This document shows positions 18,653 through 28,144 of a stretch of DNA of 64,000 nt, one piece after another. The number at the start of each line of letters is the position of its first letter. The stretch's first letter is position 1. A program made the translations under genes and the position numbers. A model generated the notes under the pieces. It did not search any database, was not told the origin of the DNA, and saw only the letters and a list, made by a program, of their open reading frames with translations. The stretch comes from Radiobacillus kanasensis (lineage in GTDB: Bacteria > Bacillota > Bacilli > Bacillales > Amphibacillaceae), in assembly GCF_021049245.1 (NCBI RefSeq), contig NZ_CP088020.1, positions 2,982,001 through 3,046,000 of the forward strand, read 5' to 3'.

Positions 18653-19213
18653 TCAAAGATCCCACAAACTGGAGTTAGACGTTGTAACTGCCTTTGCTCC
18701 CCCGTCCATAGCATTTTCCACGTCTTCCTCTGTTCGAATTAATCCCCCAGCAATGACTGGAAGATTGGTTGATTCGTTTACTTCTCGAATTATTTTTGGG
18801 ATCAGTCCTGGCAACACTTCTATGTAGTCTGGTTTAACATTATTAATGATCTTTAAATTATGTTCCAATGCATGACTATCTAGTACAAATAGTCTTTGAA
18901 TCGCTAATAGATTATGCTTTTTTGCTAGCCCAATTACATTACCTCTAGTTGAAATGATTCCGTCCACTTTTACATCTCTAATCAAAAATTCAATCCCGTA
19001 TTCATCTGCTTTTAGTCCTTGGATTAAGTCTGCATGAATCAGTACTTTTTTGTTCTCTCTTTTTGCATATCGTACTAGATTCGGAATCTGTGAAAGTCTC
19101 GATTCTAAAAATACCATGTACTTTTGTTTTTTACTTTTTAATACCTTTTCAAAATCCTTTGCATGCTTGATTGCTGGTAGCACTCCTGATAATTCTTCCA
19201 CCAACCCGTTCAC
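18653..19213 (-). CDS. glpP: Glycerol uptake operon antiterminator GlpP
   Basis: A 186-residue TIM-barrel-like RNA-binding antiterminator. Typical stretches are VLIHADLIQGLKADEYGIEF, DGIISTRGNVIGLAKK and PVIAGGLIRTEEDVENAM. In B. subtilis GlpP bound to glycerol 3-phosphate prevents termination in the glpD and glpFK leaders, and both candidate target hairpins are present here. A GTG start at 19213 is used; nearby TTG/GTG codons (19204, 19201) are also possible. Confidence 0.92.
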   Translation of the reverse strand: MNGLVEELSGVLPAIKHAKDFEKVLKSKKQKYMVFLESRLSQIPNLVRYAKRENKKVLIHADLIQGLKADEYGIEFLIRDVKVDGIISTRGNVIGLAKKHNLLAIQRLFVLDSHALEHNLKIINNVKPDYIEVLPGLIPKIIREVNESTNLPVIAGGLIRTEEDVENAMDGGAKAVTTSNSSLWDL

Positions 19214-19361
19214 CCCATCTTTTCTCTTATTTTTCTCTGTATATTAGTATCATCTTAACAAAAAGTGGACAACGTTACTATATGCGCATAAACACTAGAT
19301 ATTACAACATCAAGCATCCTTGTTATACTTATACTTAGATTAAGACTATGAGGTGATAAAA

Positions 19362-20288
19362 GTGAAATATAGAAAAATCGGAAAAACCGGCTTAGAGTCC
19401 TCTGTTATTGGAGTAGGAACATGGCAATTTGGAGGAGAGTGGGGAAAGAATTTTACTCAATCGGAAGTGGATGCCATCTTAGACACGGCACAAGAACAAG
19501 GAATTAACCTAATTGACACAGCAGAATGCTATGGGGATCACTTGTCTGAATCTTTCATTGGAGATTATTTAACTAGAAGGAATAGAGAGGATTGGATTGT
19601 TGCAACGAAATTCGGCCATCACTTCATTGAAAACTTTGAAAGAACGAGGCATTGGAAGCCAGATGAAGTGCTGAAGCAATTAGACCATTCATTAAAGTCT
19701 CTCCAAACCGACTACATAGATCTTTACCAAGCCCATTCCTGTTCTGATGAAGAATTTGATAATGATGATCTATGGACGATGCTAGACAAACAGGTTCAAG
19801 CAGGAAAAATTCGTCACTTAGGCATTTCGTTACGTACAAACGATGACACCTTCCAGACGAAGGCTGCTTCCGACATACATGCTGAAGCTATTCAAGTCGT
19901 TTATAATCGCTTAGACCGCAAACCAGAAGACACCGTCTTTCCACTTAGTGAAGAGCAGAACTTAGGCGTATTAGCAAGAGTTCCATTAGCTAGTGGCTAT
20001 CTTAGTGGAAAATACAAGCCTGGTGTTACCTTTAAAAAAGATGATGTTCGCTCTAGACATAATCAGCAAGAAACTGAAAAATTGCTACGTCTCGTGCAAG
20101 AAATCGAACAGCACGAAGTGCCAAAAGATGTACCAATGTCTGCTTGGGCACTTGCATGGTGCTTAAAACATCCAGCAGTAAGTGTAGTCATTCCTGGATG
20201 TAAGACACCAGAGCAAGTGATATCAAACGCATCCGCCGCAGACCTTGACATGGTTTCAAGCGACCATCCTCATCATGTAAACAGGTAG
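19362..20288 (+). CDS. Aldo/keto reductase
   Basis: About 308 residues with an AKR (beta/alpha)8 fold. The catalytic tetrad residues are visible: Asp and Tyr in LIDTAECYGDHLSESFIG, Lys in VATKFGHHF, and His in YQAHSCSDEE. NADPH-site residues lie near the C-terminus (SVVIPGCKTPEQVISNASA). The GTG at 19362 is preferred over a GTG at 19353 because the site GAGGTGAT overlaps the earlier codon. It stands alone between divergent glpP and a terminator. The substrate cannot be told; general aldehyde/ketone reduction is likely. Confidence 0.9.
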   Translation: MKYRKIGKTGLESSVIGVGTWQFGGEWGKNFTQSEVDAILDTAQEQGINLIDTAECYGDHLSESFIGDYLTRRNREDWIVATKFGHHFIENFERTRHWKPDEVLKQLDHSLKSLQTDYIDLYQAHSCSDEEFDNDDLWTMLDKQVQAGKIRHLGISLRTNDDTFQTKAASDIHAEAIQVVYNRLDRKPEDTVFPLSEEQNLGVLARVPLASGYLSGKYKPGVTFKKDDVRSRHNQQETEKLLRLVQEIEQHEVPKDVPMSAWALAWCLKHPAVSVVIPGCKTPEQVISNASAADLDMVSSDHPHHVNR

Positions 20289-20315
20289 AACGAATTCCGT
20301 TCTACCTGTTTTTTT
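20281..20315 (+). terminator. Rho-independent terminator after the aldo/keto reductase
   Basis: A 12-bp stem ACAGGTAGAACG/CGTTCTACCTGT that begins inside the last codons of the gene and is followed by seven T. Confidence 0.9.
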
Positions 20316-20375
20316 GTATCTACAGTATGAAATCTCCTTTTTACATCAAACTAAACAAAAAGGGGGTCACGGCGT

Positions 20376-20537
20376 ATGGATTCAGAAAAGCAAAATCACG
20401 AATCAACAATTTGTCCGGAATGTAACGGGAGAGGCTTCCATACCTTCTATACCGATTTATTTACGGCTACGCACCCTTGTTCAAGTTGTACCGATACCGA
20501 TGCATTTCATTTAAGCGATGATTCAACTAGTGTGTAA
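20376..20537 (+). CDS. Small CxxC-CxxC zinc-finger-like protein (53 aa)
   Basis: A short ORF behind an AAAAGGGGG ribosome site, 10 bases before the ATG. The product contains CPECNGRGFHTFY and, 19 residues later, CSSC. This resembles one zinc-binding repeat of the DnaJ cysteine-rich domain and YuiA-like small proteins. Zinc binding is inferred. Its last 15 bases overlap the end of the convergent MFS gene. No terminator of its own is visible. Confidence 0.65.
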   Translation: MDSEKQNHESTICPECNGRGFHTFYTDLFTATHPCSSCTDTDAFHLSDDSTSV

Positions 20538-21704
20538 CTCTTTTTCTGCCGGCAATCCCTTGTTGTATCGATAAGTTGTCCAATAAGGGATTATAAACAG
20601 CCCTATAAGGATATAGAATAGAATTTCAATATGGTATTGATCGACAATGAACCCACCAAGAAGCGGTCCAATCATATGTCCTGCTGTAGATACACTATTG
20701 ATAAACCCTTGGTAAAATCCCGTTCTCCCTTTTGGAGCAAGCTGATTTGCCAGTGTTGGGATTGCTGGCCAGACAAGCATTTCTCCAATCGTTAATATCA
20801 CCATAGCTACCGCAAACATCGTAAACGATTGAGCATATAACACAACAATAAATGATAAAATAAAAATCGTATTTCCAATATAAATATGCTTTCTAGGATC
20901 TTCTATCTTTTTCGTTACTATTTTCAATATAGGTTGACTAGCTACAATTAGGAATCCATTTATCGTCCACAGTAGACTGTACTGGTTAATTGGAATCCCT
21001 AAATCCTGTGTATAAGATGCAATCGTTGTTTGCCACTGAACGTAGCCAATCCAGCACATGAAAAAACCTACACTAAGAATGAGTAACGCCCGAAAAGCAG
21101 TCTTGTCTTTTATTTTCGTATTCAAAGCCTTTACACCTGCATAACCAGTATGAGTGTTGGTATCCATATTTTTGTAAGTGAGAAACACATATATAAAGAA
21201 CAAAATATAAATCGCAGCATTAGCAATAAAAATATAGCCAAACGAGAAAGCTGCCACGAAACCACCGATGGAAGCGCCAAGAGCTACCCCTAGATTTTGG
21301 GCCACATAAATAGAATTGAACGCACGGCGTCCACCTTCTGGCCATACAGAACCTGCCATGGCAAACATAGCTGGTCTCGTTATTCCAGAACCAAATCCCA
21401 TTACAATCAATAAAAGTGTATATGCTGTTATCGTATGAAAAAATGCCAGTAAGGTAGCTGCGACAACCGCAATCGATGAACCTGTTAAAATGGTTTTATA
21501 CCCACCCCATCGATCAAAAAGACTACCCCCGATAAGGTTCCCTACTATTGCAAAGCCTTGATTTAACATTAAAATAACCCCAGCAAATGCGAGTGATTCT
21601 CCAAGTTCATTATGCATATAAATCGTATTCAGTGGCCAAATAAAAGAAGCCCCTGTTACGTTAATTGCCATCCCGATGATTAATAACCATATGTTACGTG
21701 GCAT
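20523..21704 (-). CDS. MFS transporter, drug-exporter type
   Basis: About 393 residues with 12 predicted membrane helices. The MFS loop 2-3 motif appears as GGSLFDRWGGYKTIL and there is a central cytosolic loop around residue 190. The ATG at 21704 has AAGGTGA 8 bases upstream; an in-frame ATG at 21770 gives an unlikely charged leader and is rejected. It belongs to the general efflux/multidrug group, but the substrate is unknown. It overlaps the small zinc-finger ORF tail-to-tail. Confidence 0.88.
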   Translation of the reverse strand: MPRNIWLLIIGMAINVTGASFIWPLNTIYMHNELGESLAFAGVILMLNQGFAIVGNLIGGSLFDRWGGYKTILTGSSIAVVAATLLAFFHTITAYTLLLIVMGFGSGITRPAMFAMAGSVWPEGGRRAFNSIYVAQNLGVALGASIGGFVAAFSFGYIFIANAAIYILFFIYVFLTYKNMDTNTHTGYAGVKALNTKIKDKTAFRALLILSVGFFMCWIGYVQWQTTIASYTQDLGIPINQYSLLWTINGFLIVASQPILKIVTKKIEDPRKHIYIGNTIFILSFIVVLYAQSFTMFAVAMVILTIGEMLVWPAIPTLANQLAPKGRTGFYQGFINSVSTAGHMIGPLLGGFIVDQYHIEILFYILIGLFIIPYWTTYRYNKGLPAEKELHTS

Positions 21705-21775
21705 GTGATCACTCACCTTTTCTGTATCAGTCCAAAGGAAGATTTTAATACAAAACAGGTGGAAACACAACTAAC

Positions 21776-21974
21776 AAAAGCGGAAGCGCCCGGTTAGCAA
21801 CGTACGGACTGGACTGAACCGTCGGAGATAAAGGAAACATGCCCCTTCAAAGGGGTATGCCAACGTTGGGCGCAAAGCCCGGGTTTAGTTGGCCTTCCTT
21901 CCTCGCGAATCGATGTTGACTTATCGGACAGAGGTGAGGGAAGTCTCGCTAGTTGCTGGGCGCTGGAGCTGGAC
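21776..21974. repeat. GC-rich dispersed repeat of Bacillaceae type
   Basis: About 200 bp in the gap before 22103, clearly richer in G+C than its surroundings. It begins AAAGCGGAAGCGCCCGG and ends GCTGGGCGCTGGAGCTGGAC, so the ends are partly complementary (GCGCCC/GGGCGC). Inside are further hairpins, for example CATGCCCC/GGGGTATG at 21839-21860. This is typical of dispersed intergenic elements known from Bacillaceae. No ORF is contained and there is only one copy in the window. Confidence 0.7.
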
Positions 21975-22102
21975 GAAGCTATTGCTGCATGATATCTTCA
22001 TTGTGCCATTATTCTTAATTTATTGGCTAAGCGACGAAGAATGAAACATAACTTCAGCTATTTTCGTATTACATAATATAAAAAGTCCCACGAGGAGGAA
22101 TT

Positions 22103-22432
22103 ATGATGATAGTAATAACAGGCGAACAAGTACCGGGGTATTCCGTAAAAGAAATAAAAGGCCCTGCCTTTGGGTTAACCGTAAGGGCACGTGGCCTTGG
22201 AAAAGATATTACGGCAGCTTTTAAAGGACTCGTTGGGGGTGAGGTACGACAGTATGTTGAAATGCTAGAAGATGCTCGAAAAGAAGCAATGGATCGCATG
22301 ATTGAAAATGCTCAGCAAATGGGAGCAGACGCCATTATTATGTTCCGCTTTGACTCTGGCAGTATCAGTCAAAACATGAGTGAAATTGTCGCTTACGGAA
22401 CAGCGGTGACGTTGGAGAAGACGGATGTATGA
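22103..22432 (+). CDS. YbjQ/UPF0145 family protein
   Basis: A 109-residue protein of the UPF0145 (YbjQ) family, shown by VRARGLGKDITAAFKGLVGGE, EARKEAMDRMI and the C-terminal GADAIIMFRFDS. The family is sometimes called heavy-metal-binding, but its function is not settled. A strong AGGAGG site precedes the ATG. Its stop overlaps the start of the next gene by four bases, so the two are translationally coupled. Confidence 0.9.
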   Translation: MMIVITGEQVPGYSVKEIKGPAFGLTVRARGLGKDITAAFKGLVGGEVRQYVEMLEDARKEAMDRMIENAQQMGADAIIMFRFDSGSISQNMSEIVAYGTAVTLEKTDV

Positions 22433-22659
22433 TGAAGTTTGTGATCGGTTACTTAATCTTTCAAATTGTTTTATTTCTCGTCTTATTAATCATCAGTAAT
22501 CGTACAGATAAACGAAATCGTGGCAAATTTGTCCATATTAACAAAGTACCACCTGGATTTGAAAAAACCTCAGAATCTTTTATTGATACGAAAAGCAAAG
22601 TCCCAGTATATGTTTATTTCCACCCCGAAACCGGTAAAAGACTGTACGTGATCGAATAA
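22429..22659 (+). CDS. Small membrane protein, function unknown
   Basis: A 76-residue protein with one N-terminal membrane helix (residues 4-23, FVIGYLIFQIVLFLVLLIIS) and a basic C-terminal part ending FHPETGKRLYVIE. I do not recognise the family. It overlaps the UPF0145 gene by ATGA and is followed directly by a terminator, so these two genes form a small operon and may act together. Confidence 0.75.
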   Translation: MMKFVIGYLIFQIVLFLVLLIISNRTDKRNRGKFVHINKVPPGFEKTSESFIDTKSKVPVYVYFHPETGKRLYVIE

Positions 22660-22664
22660 TGTGT

Positions 22665-22691
22665 AGGAGTATCTTAGATTACTCCTTTTTT
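22665..22691 (+). terminator. Rho-independent terminator
   Basis: Stem AGGAGTA/TACTCCT with an eight-base loop, followed by six T, a few bases after the 76-residue ORF. Confidence 0.85.
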
Positions 22692-22754
22692 CATTATGTA
22701 ACTTACATGTATTGGACATAATGAGACAATGGAATCCATGTGATAGGAGTTTTA

Positions 22755-23981
22755 ATGATGCATGAATTTAATGAAGTATTTATCCAAATTTTAATCCTAC
22801 TTGCCATCTCTATTTTTGTAATCGGAGTAGCCAAAAAACTCAACCAGCCTTATACGATTGCACTCGTTCTCGTGGGGCTCATATTCGGTTTGATTCAAGG
22901 GCCGATCCCTCTACTAGAAGAAGCAGAACATTTTATTACCCAATCAAACATCTTTCAAGCTATCATCATTTCTTTATTCCTCCCCATATTATTAGGCGAT
23001 GCAACCTTGAAATTACCGTTCCATCACATTGTCGAGCGGAAAAAGGCGGTAATGAGCACAGCGCTGATTGGAACATTACTTTCCTTTTTACTAATCGGGT
23101 TCTCTACATACTATTTGCTTGACTTGCCCATTACCGTCGCCTTTACATTTGCAGCGCTTATGAGTGCGACCGATCCAATTAGCGTTCTGTCTATCTTTAA
23201 ATCTGCTGGGGTTTCGCAAAAAATATCGACCATTATGGAAGGGGAGTCTCTATTTAACGATGGAATTGCCGTCGTGCTTTTCAAAATCTCGTCCATTTTC
23301 CTGTTGACCTATATCGAAATGGGATGGGAAGGATTTGCAAGTGGAGTCTTTTTATTTTTCAAATTTGCTATAGGTGGTGCTTTAGTCGGGGTAATCCTTG
23401 GCTTTATCGCGTCTCAAATCATTCGTTTCTATGACGATTATCCATTTGAGATTGCCGTCTCCGCGTTATTGTTTTTCGGGAGCTATTTCATTGCAGAGCA
23501 TATTGAAGTATCTGGGGTAATTGCCGTTGTTGCAGGAGGATTCGTCTTTAGTGATTATGGAGCAAAAATCGGAATGTCTAAGCAAACTCACACCAATATT
23601 AACACGTTTTGGGATGTCATTACGCTCATTGCCAATTCAATTATCTTCTTACTAATTGGGTTAGAAATCCGAAATATTGACTTCACTGGAAAGTGGTCCA
23701 TTATCCTAGTTGGCATCCTACTAGTTATAATCGCAAGAACCATAGCTTTATACGGCAGTACCGCTTTATTAAAGGACATCACTCGAAAAGAGCGACTACT
23801 TTTGAATTGGGGTGGTCTCAAAGGAAGCTTGTCCATCGCCTTAGCATTAAGCCTACCTAGCAGCTTTGAAGGAAGGGAAACCGTATTATTACTTACTTTC
23901 TCTGTCGTGCTATTTTCCTTATTTGTGCAGGGTCTTACGATTCAGCCGCTGATTAAGCTGTTGGGGTTGTCGAAAAAATAA
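22755..23981 (+). CDS. Cation:proton antiporter, CPA1/NhaP type
   Basis: About 408 residues with 11-13 membrane helices. The CPA1 ion-binding motif is present as SATDPISVLSIFKSAG, followed by EGESLFNDGIAVVLF. It likely exchanges Na+ or K+ for H+ and supports salt and pH homeostasis. The large C-terminal cytosolic domain found in some relatives is absent. The ATG-ATG pair at 22755/22758 follows AGGAG; an in-frame GTG at 22740 has no site. It is monocistronic and ends at a hairpin shared with the convergent gene. Confidence 0.92.
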   Translation: MMHEFNEVFIQILILLAISIFVIGVAKKLNQPYTIALVLVGLIFGLIQGPIPLLEEAEHFITQSNIFQAIIISLFLPILLGDATLKLPFHHIVERKKAVMSTALIGTLLSFLLIGFSTYYLLDLPITVAFTFAALMSATDPISVLSIFKSAGVSQKISTIMEGESLFNDGIAVVLFKISSIFLLTYIEMGWEGFASGVFLFFKFAIGGALVGVILGFIASQIIRFYDDYPFEIAVSALLFFGSYFIAEHIEVSGVIAVVAGGFVFSDYGAKIGMSKQTHTNINTFWDVITLIANSIIFLLIGLEIRNIDFTGKWSIILVGILLVIIARTIALYGSTALLKDITRKERLLLNWGGLKGSLSIALALSLPSSFEGRETVLLLTFSVVLFSLFVQGLTIQPLIKLLGLSKK

Positions 23982-23987
23982 TATAAA

Positions 23988-24018
23988 AGCCTAGCACATT
24001 GTCACACAGTGCTAGGCT
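23988..24018 (-). terminator. Hairpin between convergent genes
   Basis: A 10-bp stem AGCCTAGCAC/GTGCTAGGCT. On the minus strand it is followed by TTTTAT and so serves mainly the DUF779 gene; on the plus strand the T run is weak. Confidence 0.75.
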
Positions 24019-24024
24019 ACATAT

Positions 24025-24384
24025 CTACAATCTATTCAATTCTTCTTTCTCTTCCTCCGAAAACACTCTAGACCGTGTCAGGAACCGTTTTCCCTCTGGT
24101 CCTTCGAGCGAAAACATCCCGCCCCTTCCATCGACAACATCAATGATTAGTTGGGTATGCTTCCAGTATTCATACTGATCCTTAGACATATAAAATGGTG
24201 TATCGCCAATGTGCCCTAGCAAAACGTCCGATTGACCCACCTTAAACTCATCTCTAGGAAAACACATTGGAGAGCTTCCGTCACAGCAGCCTCCAGATTG
24301 ATGGAAAAGGAGAGGACCGTGTCGCTCCTTTAATGTTCCGATTAATTCCACCGTGGGATCTGTTGCAATGACTTTCTCTACCAC
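24025..24384 (-). CDS. DUF779 family protein
   Basis: A 119-residue protein of the DUF779 family, with the cysteine-rich motif SGGCCDGSSPMCFP near residue 33 and the stretch FYMSKDQYEYWKHTQLIIDV. Genes of this family are repeatedly found after an aldehyde dehydrogenase gene, as here (25-base gap), so a role in assembling or protecting that enzyme, or handling its substrate, is plausible but unproven. The clustered Cys residues suggest metal binding. Confidence 0.9.
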   Translation of the reverse strand: MVEKVIATDPTVELIGTLKERHGPLLFHQSGGCCDGSSPMCFPRDEFKVGQSDVLLGHIGDTPFYMSKDQYEYWKHTQLIIDVVDGRGGMFSLEGPEGKRFLTRSRVFSEEEKEELNRL

Positions 24385-24409
24385 TTTTACCTCCTCCTTC
24401 AGATCAAGG

Positions 24410-25930
24410 TTAAAATAATCCCGTTGCCTCTGTGCTGTAGCTAACGAGCAAGTTTTTTGTTTGTTGGTAATGATCCAGCATCATTTTATGGTTTTCTCTT
24501 CCAATACCGGATTTTTTATAGCCACCGAATGCGGCATGAGCTGGATAAGCATGATAGCAATTCGTCCATACTCTTCCCGCTTCGATTGCACGTCCAAAGC
24601 GGTATGCAGTATGCACGTTACGGGACCAGACTCCAGCTCCTAACCCATACAACGTATCATTGGCAATCTTTAAAGCTTCTTCATCATCTTTAAAGGTAGC
24701 TACAGATAAGACAGGTCCGAAAATTTCCTCTTGGAAGATTCTCATCTCGTTATTCCCTTTAAAAACAGTTGGTTTTACATAATACCCACTAGCAAGATCA
24801 CCATCTAATTGGTTCACTTCCCCACCAATTAGCACTTCCGCTCCTTCTTGCTTTCCAATAGCTAAGTAAGACTTGATTTTTTCCAGTTGTTCTTGTGAGG
24901 CTTGAGCACCCATCATCGTTTCCGTATCTAGTGGATGACCAATTTTGATGGATTCAATTCTCTGTAAAGCACGCTCCATGAACTTATCGTAAATGGATTC
25001 ATGGATTAATGCCCTAGATGGACATGTACATACTTCCCCTTGATTCAGAGCAAACATAACAAGTCCTTCAATCGCCTTATCTAAGAAGCCATCATCTTCA
25101 TCCATGACATCTTTAAAGAAGATATTCGGTGATTTCCCTCCTAATTCAAGCGTTACCGGAATAATGTTTTCTGACGCATATTGCATAATCAAACGACCAG
25201 TCGTCGTTTCACCTGTAAAAGCGATCTTCGCAATGCGATTACTTGAAGCCAATGGCTTTCCAGTTTCCAAGCCAAATCCGTTTACAATATTTAAAACACC
25301 CTTTGGCAGTAAATCGTGAATCAATTCCATCAAGACGTGGATGGATGCCGGAGTTTGTTCAGCAGGCTTTAATACAACGGCATTACCAGCAGCCAAAGCC
25401 GGAGCAAGTTTCCAAGTTGCCATTAGAATAGGGAAGTTCCATGGAATAATCTGTCCTACAACCCCTAGTGGTTCGTGGAAATGATAAGCAACCGTGTCCT
25501 CATCTATTTGGCTGATGCTACCTTCTTGTGCCCGAATCGTTCCTGCAAAGTAGCGGAAGTGATCAATGGCTAACGGAATATCAGCCGCTAACGTTTCCCG
25601 AACCGCTTTTCCGTTATCCCATGTTTCAGCGACTGCTAGCATTTCCAAATTTTCTTCCATACGATCAGCAATTTTGTTTAAGATGTTTGCCCGTTCCGCA
25701 GGAGATGTTTTTCCCCATCCTTCTTTAGCTGCATGTGCTGCATCTAACGCTAACTCCACGTCCTCTGCAGACGATCTAGCAATCTGACAAAATACTTTTC
25801 CATCTACTGGACTAACATTATCGAAGTATTGACCTTTTACCGGTGGTCTCCATTCTCCCCCTATAAAGTTGTCGTAGCGTTCCTTGAAATCAACCTTTGC
25901 TCCTGGACTGTTCGGTACTGCATACTTCAT
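24410..25930 (-). CDS. NAD-dependent aldehyde dehydrogenase (acetaldehyde type)
   Basis: A 506-residue ALDH superfamily enzyme. The Rossmann region reads [21 protein letters not shown], the catalytic glutamate is in [13 protein letters not shown], and the catalytic cysteine is in [14 protein letters not shown]. Together with the DUF779 partner this resembles ExaC/AcoD-type acetaldehyde dehydrogenases. Length is normal. A perfect cre lies 22 bases upstream of the start, so it is under carbon catabolite control. It could serve acetoin or ethanol breakdown alongside the E1-E2-E3 complex. Confidence 0.93.
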   Translation of the reverse strand: MKYAVPNSPGAKVDFKERYDNFIGGEWRPPVKGQYFDNVSPVDGKVFCQIARSSAEDVELALDAAHAAKEGWGKTSPAERANILNKIADRMEENLEMLAVAETWDNGKAVRETLAADIPLAIDHFRYFAGTIRAQEGSISQIDEDTVAYHFHEPLGVVGQIIPWNFPILMATWKLAPALAAGNAVVLKPAEQTPASIHVLMELIHDLLPKGVLNIVNGFGLETGKPLASSNRIAKIAFTGETTTGRLIMQYASENIIPVTLELGGKSPNIFFKDVMDEDDGFLDKAIEGLVMFALNQGEVCTCPSRALIHESIYDKFMERALQRIESIKIGHPLDTETMMGAQASQEQLEKIKSYLAIGKQEGAEVLIGGEVNQLDGDLASGYYVKPTVFKGNNEMRIFQEEIFGPVLSVATFKDDEEALKIANDTLYGLGAGVWSRNVHTAYRFGRAIEAGRVWTNCYHAYPAHAAFGGYKKSGIGRENHKMMLDHYQQTKNLLVSYSTEATGLF

Positions 25931-25951
25931 TACACATTCCTCCCACTAAAT

Positions 25952-25965
25952 TGTAATCGCTTACA
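25952..25965 (-). promoter_or_regulatory. Perfect cre site upstream of the aldehyde dehydrogenase
   Basis: TGTAATCGCTTACA fits the cre consensus TGWAANCGNTNWCA at all 14 positions. It lies between the likely transcription start and the start codon at 25930, a position for roadblock or initiation repression by CcpA. The following gap to 26358 contains no supported gene. It holds two TTCCGCTATT-type short repeat units near 26148 and 26191, and AT-rich sequence. Confidence 0.78.
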
Positions 25966-26358
25966 TTTATAGGTGTAAAAACTAAGGTGAAAGAACCTAC
26001 TATTAATATAGTAACGCACCGTTCCAAATATTACTAGATTTCATTCAGAATTAAGGATAAAAGAGTCATGCAGATCCCACCCGTCCCTTTGATAAAAAAA
26101 CACAGAAGGTCTAATTATAGACTAACTTGTTAAGTGGACATTGATTCCGCTATTTGAAGCAAAGCAGCGTTTTATATTGTTCAAGGACACCTGTTCCGCT
26201 ATTCATCCTAAATCAAACTTATAACCTGCACATACCACTAAATGGAATTTCAGACAATAAGGTACTGTATGTCCGCCAAAATAGTCGACCAATCAGCACT
26301 CTTTTGTCATCTCACTACCGAGTGCAACTTCAGTATAACAACCAACATTTAGCCATTC

Positions 26359-26396
26359 AAAAAGGCTTAGATAAGGTTTATATCCAAGCCTTTTTT
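26359..26396 (-). terminator. Bidirectional terminator after liaR
   Basis: Stem AAGGCTT/AAGCCTT extended by GATA/TATC pairs, flanked by A5 and T6, so it can work on both strands. It lies about 80 bases after the response regulator stop codon and ends the lia operon. Confidence 0.75.
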
Positions 26397-26475
26397 ACAT
26401 TTAATCAATTCCAAAATTTACGATACGAAACAGTATGTTAATCTTCACAGGAAGTGAACTATTCGCCCTTTTCCC

Positions 26476-27105
26476 CTACACCAACTCATGCTTAAACGCA
26501 TAAATCGCAGCTTGCGTTCTATCCTGGACTTCTAATTTACTTAAAATATTACTTACGTGGACTTTCGTTGTTTTTAACGCAATAAATAAATCATCGGCAA
26601 TCTCTTGATTAGATTTACCTTCCGCGATTAATAAAAGAATTTCCATTTCTCTTGCGGTTAAAGATTCATGGGGAGAGGGAGAATTTTTCTGTCTGAGCTT
26701 AGACATCACCTTGGAAGTAACCTCTGGTTCAAACACAGATTCTCCTTGATGGGTCTGACGAATAGCTTTTGCGATTTCACTAGCCTTCGAAGTCTTTAAA
26801 ATGTAGCTCGTCGCTCCCGCTTCTAGAGCAGGATACACTTTATCATCATCAATAAAGCTCGTTACGACAATAATCTTCGCTTCTGGCCATTCCTCCATAA
26901 TTTTCTTCGTCGCTGTAATCCCGTCCATTTCATCCATAACGAGATCCATCAAAATAACATCAGGACGAAGCTCTAATGCCAGCTCCACTCCTTTTTTCCC
27001 GTTGTCCGCTTCTGCAATGACTTCAATATCTGGTTGTACAGACAAATAGGAGCTCACTCCGATTCGCACCATTTCATGATCATCTACAAACAGAACTCTA
27101 ATCAT
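26476..27105 (-). CDS. liaR: Response regulator, LiaR/VraR type
   Basis: About 209 residues. An N-terminal receiver domain has the acidic pocket [11 protein letters not shown] and the phospho-aspartate in [13 protein letters not shown]; a C-terminal LuxR-type HTH contains [26 protein letters not shown]. The ATG at 27105 gives the usual [11 protein letters not shown] start and follows AAGGTGA. It overlaps liaS by eight bases. In Bacillus LiaR activates liaIH under cell-envelope stress from lipid II-binding antibiotics. Confidence 0.93.
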   Translation of the reverse strand: MIRVLFVDDHEMVRIGVSSYLSVQPDIEVIAEADNGKKGVELALELRPDVILMDLVMDEMDGITATKKIMEEWPEAKIIVVTSFIDDDKVYPALEAGATSYILKTSKASEIAKAIRQTHQGESVFEPEVTSKVMSKLRQKNSPSPHESLTAREMEILLLIAEGKSNQEIADDLFIALKTTKVHVSNILSKLEVQDRTQAAIYAFKHELV

Positions 27106-28144
27106 TCTCATCACCTTCTGTACCAATTATCGGAACTCGAACCTCTAAGCGTGTTCCTTGATTTGGAATACTCACCACTCGTAAGGTAGCTCCTACCTCA
27201 GCCGCTCTTTCTTTCATATTTTGTAAGCCATAGGAACCGGACTGACTCTCTTCTAAATCAAAGCCAATGCCATCATCCATGACACGTAAAATGACAAATC
27301 CATCTCTTTCATTCAGCCAAATATCTAACGACCTGGCTTTGGAATGACGTAACGTATTGGAAACTGATTCCTGAAAAATTCGAAATAAGTGATCCTCCAC
27401 ACCTTTACTTAGTGGAACAGGCTCCATCTTCCAGGTCACTTCGATTGGAACCTTTTGCTTGAGTTCCTCTAACAGCTGTTTCATTCCATCCGTTAAGGAT
27501 TTATCCTTCAATGCTACTGGTCGCAAGTGAAGAAGTAATGCTCTCATTTCTAGTTGGGACTGCTGAATCATCATCTCTACTTGCTGAAGCTGCTTCGCCG
27601 TTAAGTCGTCCCAATTTACATTCCCTTCTGTAATAGCGGATACCATCATCGACGCGGCAAACAACTCTTGGCTCACCGAATCATGCAGTTCCCTCGCTAA
27701 ACGGTTTCTTTCTTCCGATATAACTTCTTCCATTTTCTTTTCTTGATCTTCCACACGTTCATCTACTAGCTTTTGTGAGATTTTCGTTTGCTCCATTAAG
27801 TAGCGTTGAGTGGCGGATAGCTTTTCTGCGACTTGTTTCATTTCACAAAGGACAATTGGAAACTCTTCCTCTTTAAAAGTCCCCTTCTGTAATTGCTCTA
27901 AACCAGATTCTAGCTCTTTGAATCGTTGCTTCCAATACCAACCATTCCAAGCTCCAATTACACTCCCAAGAAAAAGAGCACCTATTAAGATGTCCAACAC
28001 AATCGGAAGCTCAAAAACTCGCATATTCCAAAGAGCCTGCCAATTATCTAATGGAAAAGCCACGAAAAACAAAGCAAAAGACATCGCGATAACGAGCAGA
28101 GAAGCAAGGATCCCCGAACCAATTGATCGTTTAAAAATACTCAT
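27098..28144 (-). CDS. liaS: Sensor histidine kinase, LiaS/VraS type
   Basis: A 348-residue kinase with two N-terminal membrane helices and a very short outer loop. The dimerisation/phosphoacceptor helix carries the histidine in [20 protein letters not shown], and the HATPase domain has [12 protein letters not shown] and the G-box [21 protein letters not shown]. This intramembrane-sensing layout is typical of LiaS. It overlaps liaF by four bases. Confidence 0.93.
   Translation of the reverse strand: MSIFKRSIGSGILASLLVIAMSFALFFVAFPLDNWQALWNMRVFELPIVLDILIGALFLGSVIGAWNGWYWKQRFKELESGLEQLQKGTFKEEEFPIVLCEMKQVAEKLSATQRYLMEQTKISQKLVDERVEDQEKKMEEVISEERNRLARELHDSVSQELFAASMMVSAITEGNVNWDDLTAKQLQQVEMMIQQSQLEMRALLLHLRPVALKDKSLTDGMKQLLEELKQKVPIEVTWKMEPVPLSKGVEDHLFRIFQESVSNTLRHSKARSLDIWLNERDGFVILRVMDDGIGFDLEESQSGSYGLQNMKERAAEVGATLRVVSIPNQGTRLEVRVPIIGTEGDEND

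Noticed and set aside
26154..26441. 95-codon plus-strand ORF between the aldehyde dehydrogenase and liaR
   Set aside because: No ribosome site, odd composition, contains the lia terminator and short TTCCGCTATT repeat units. Most likely chance.
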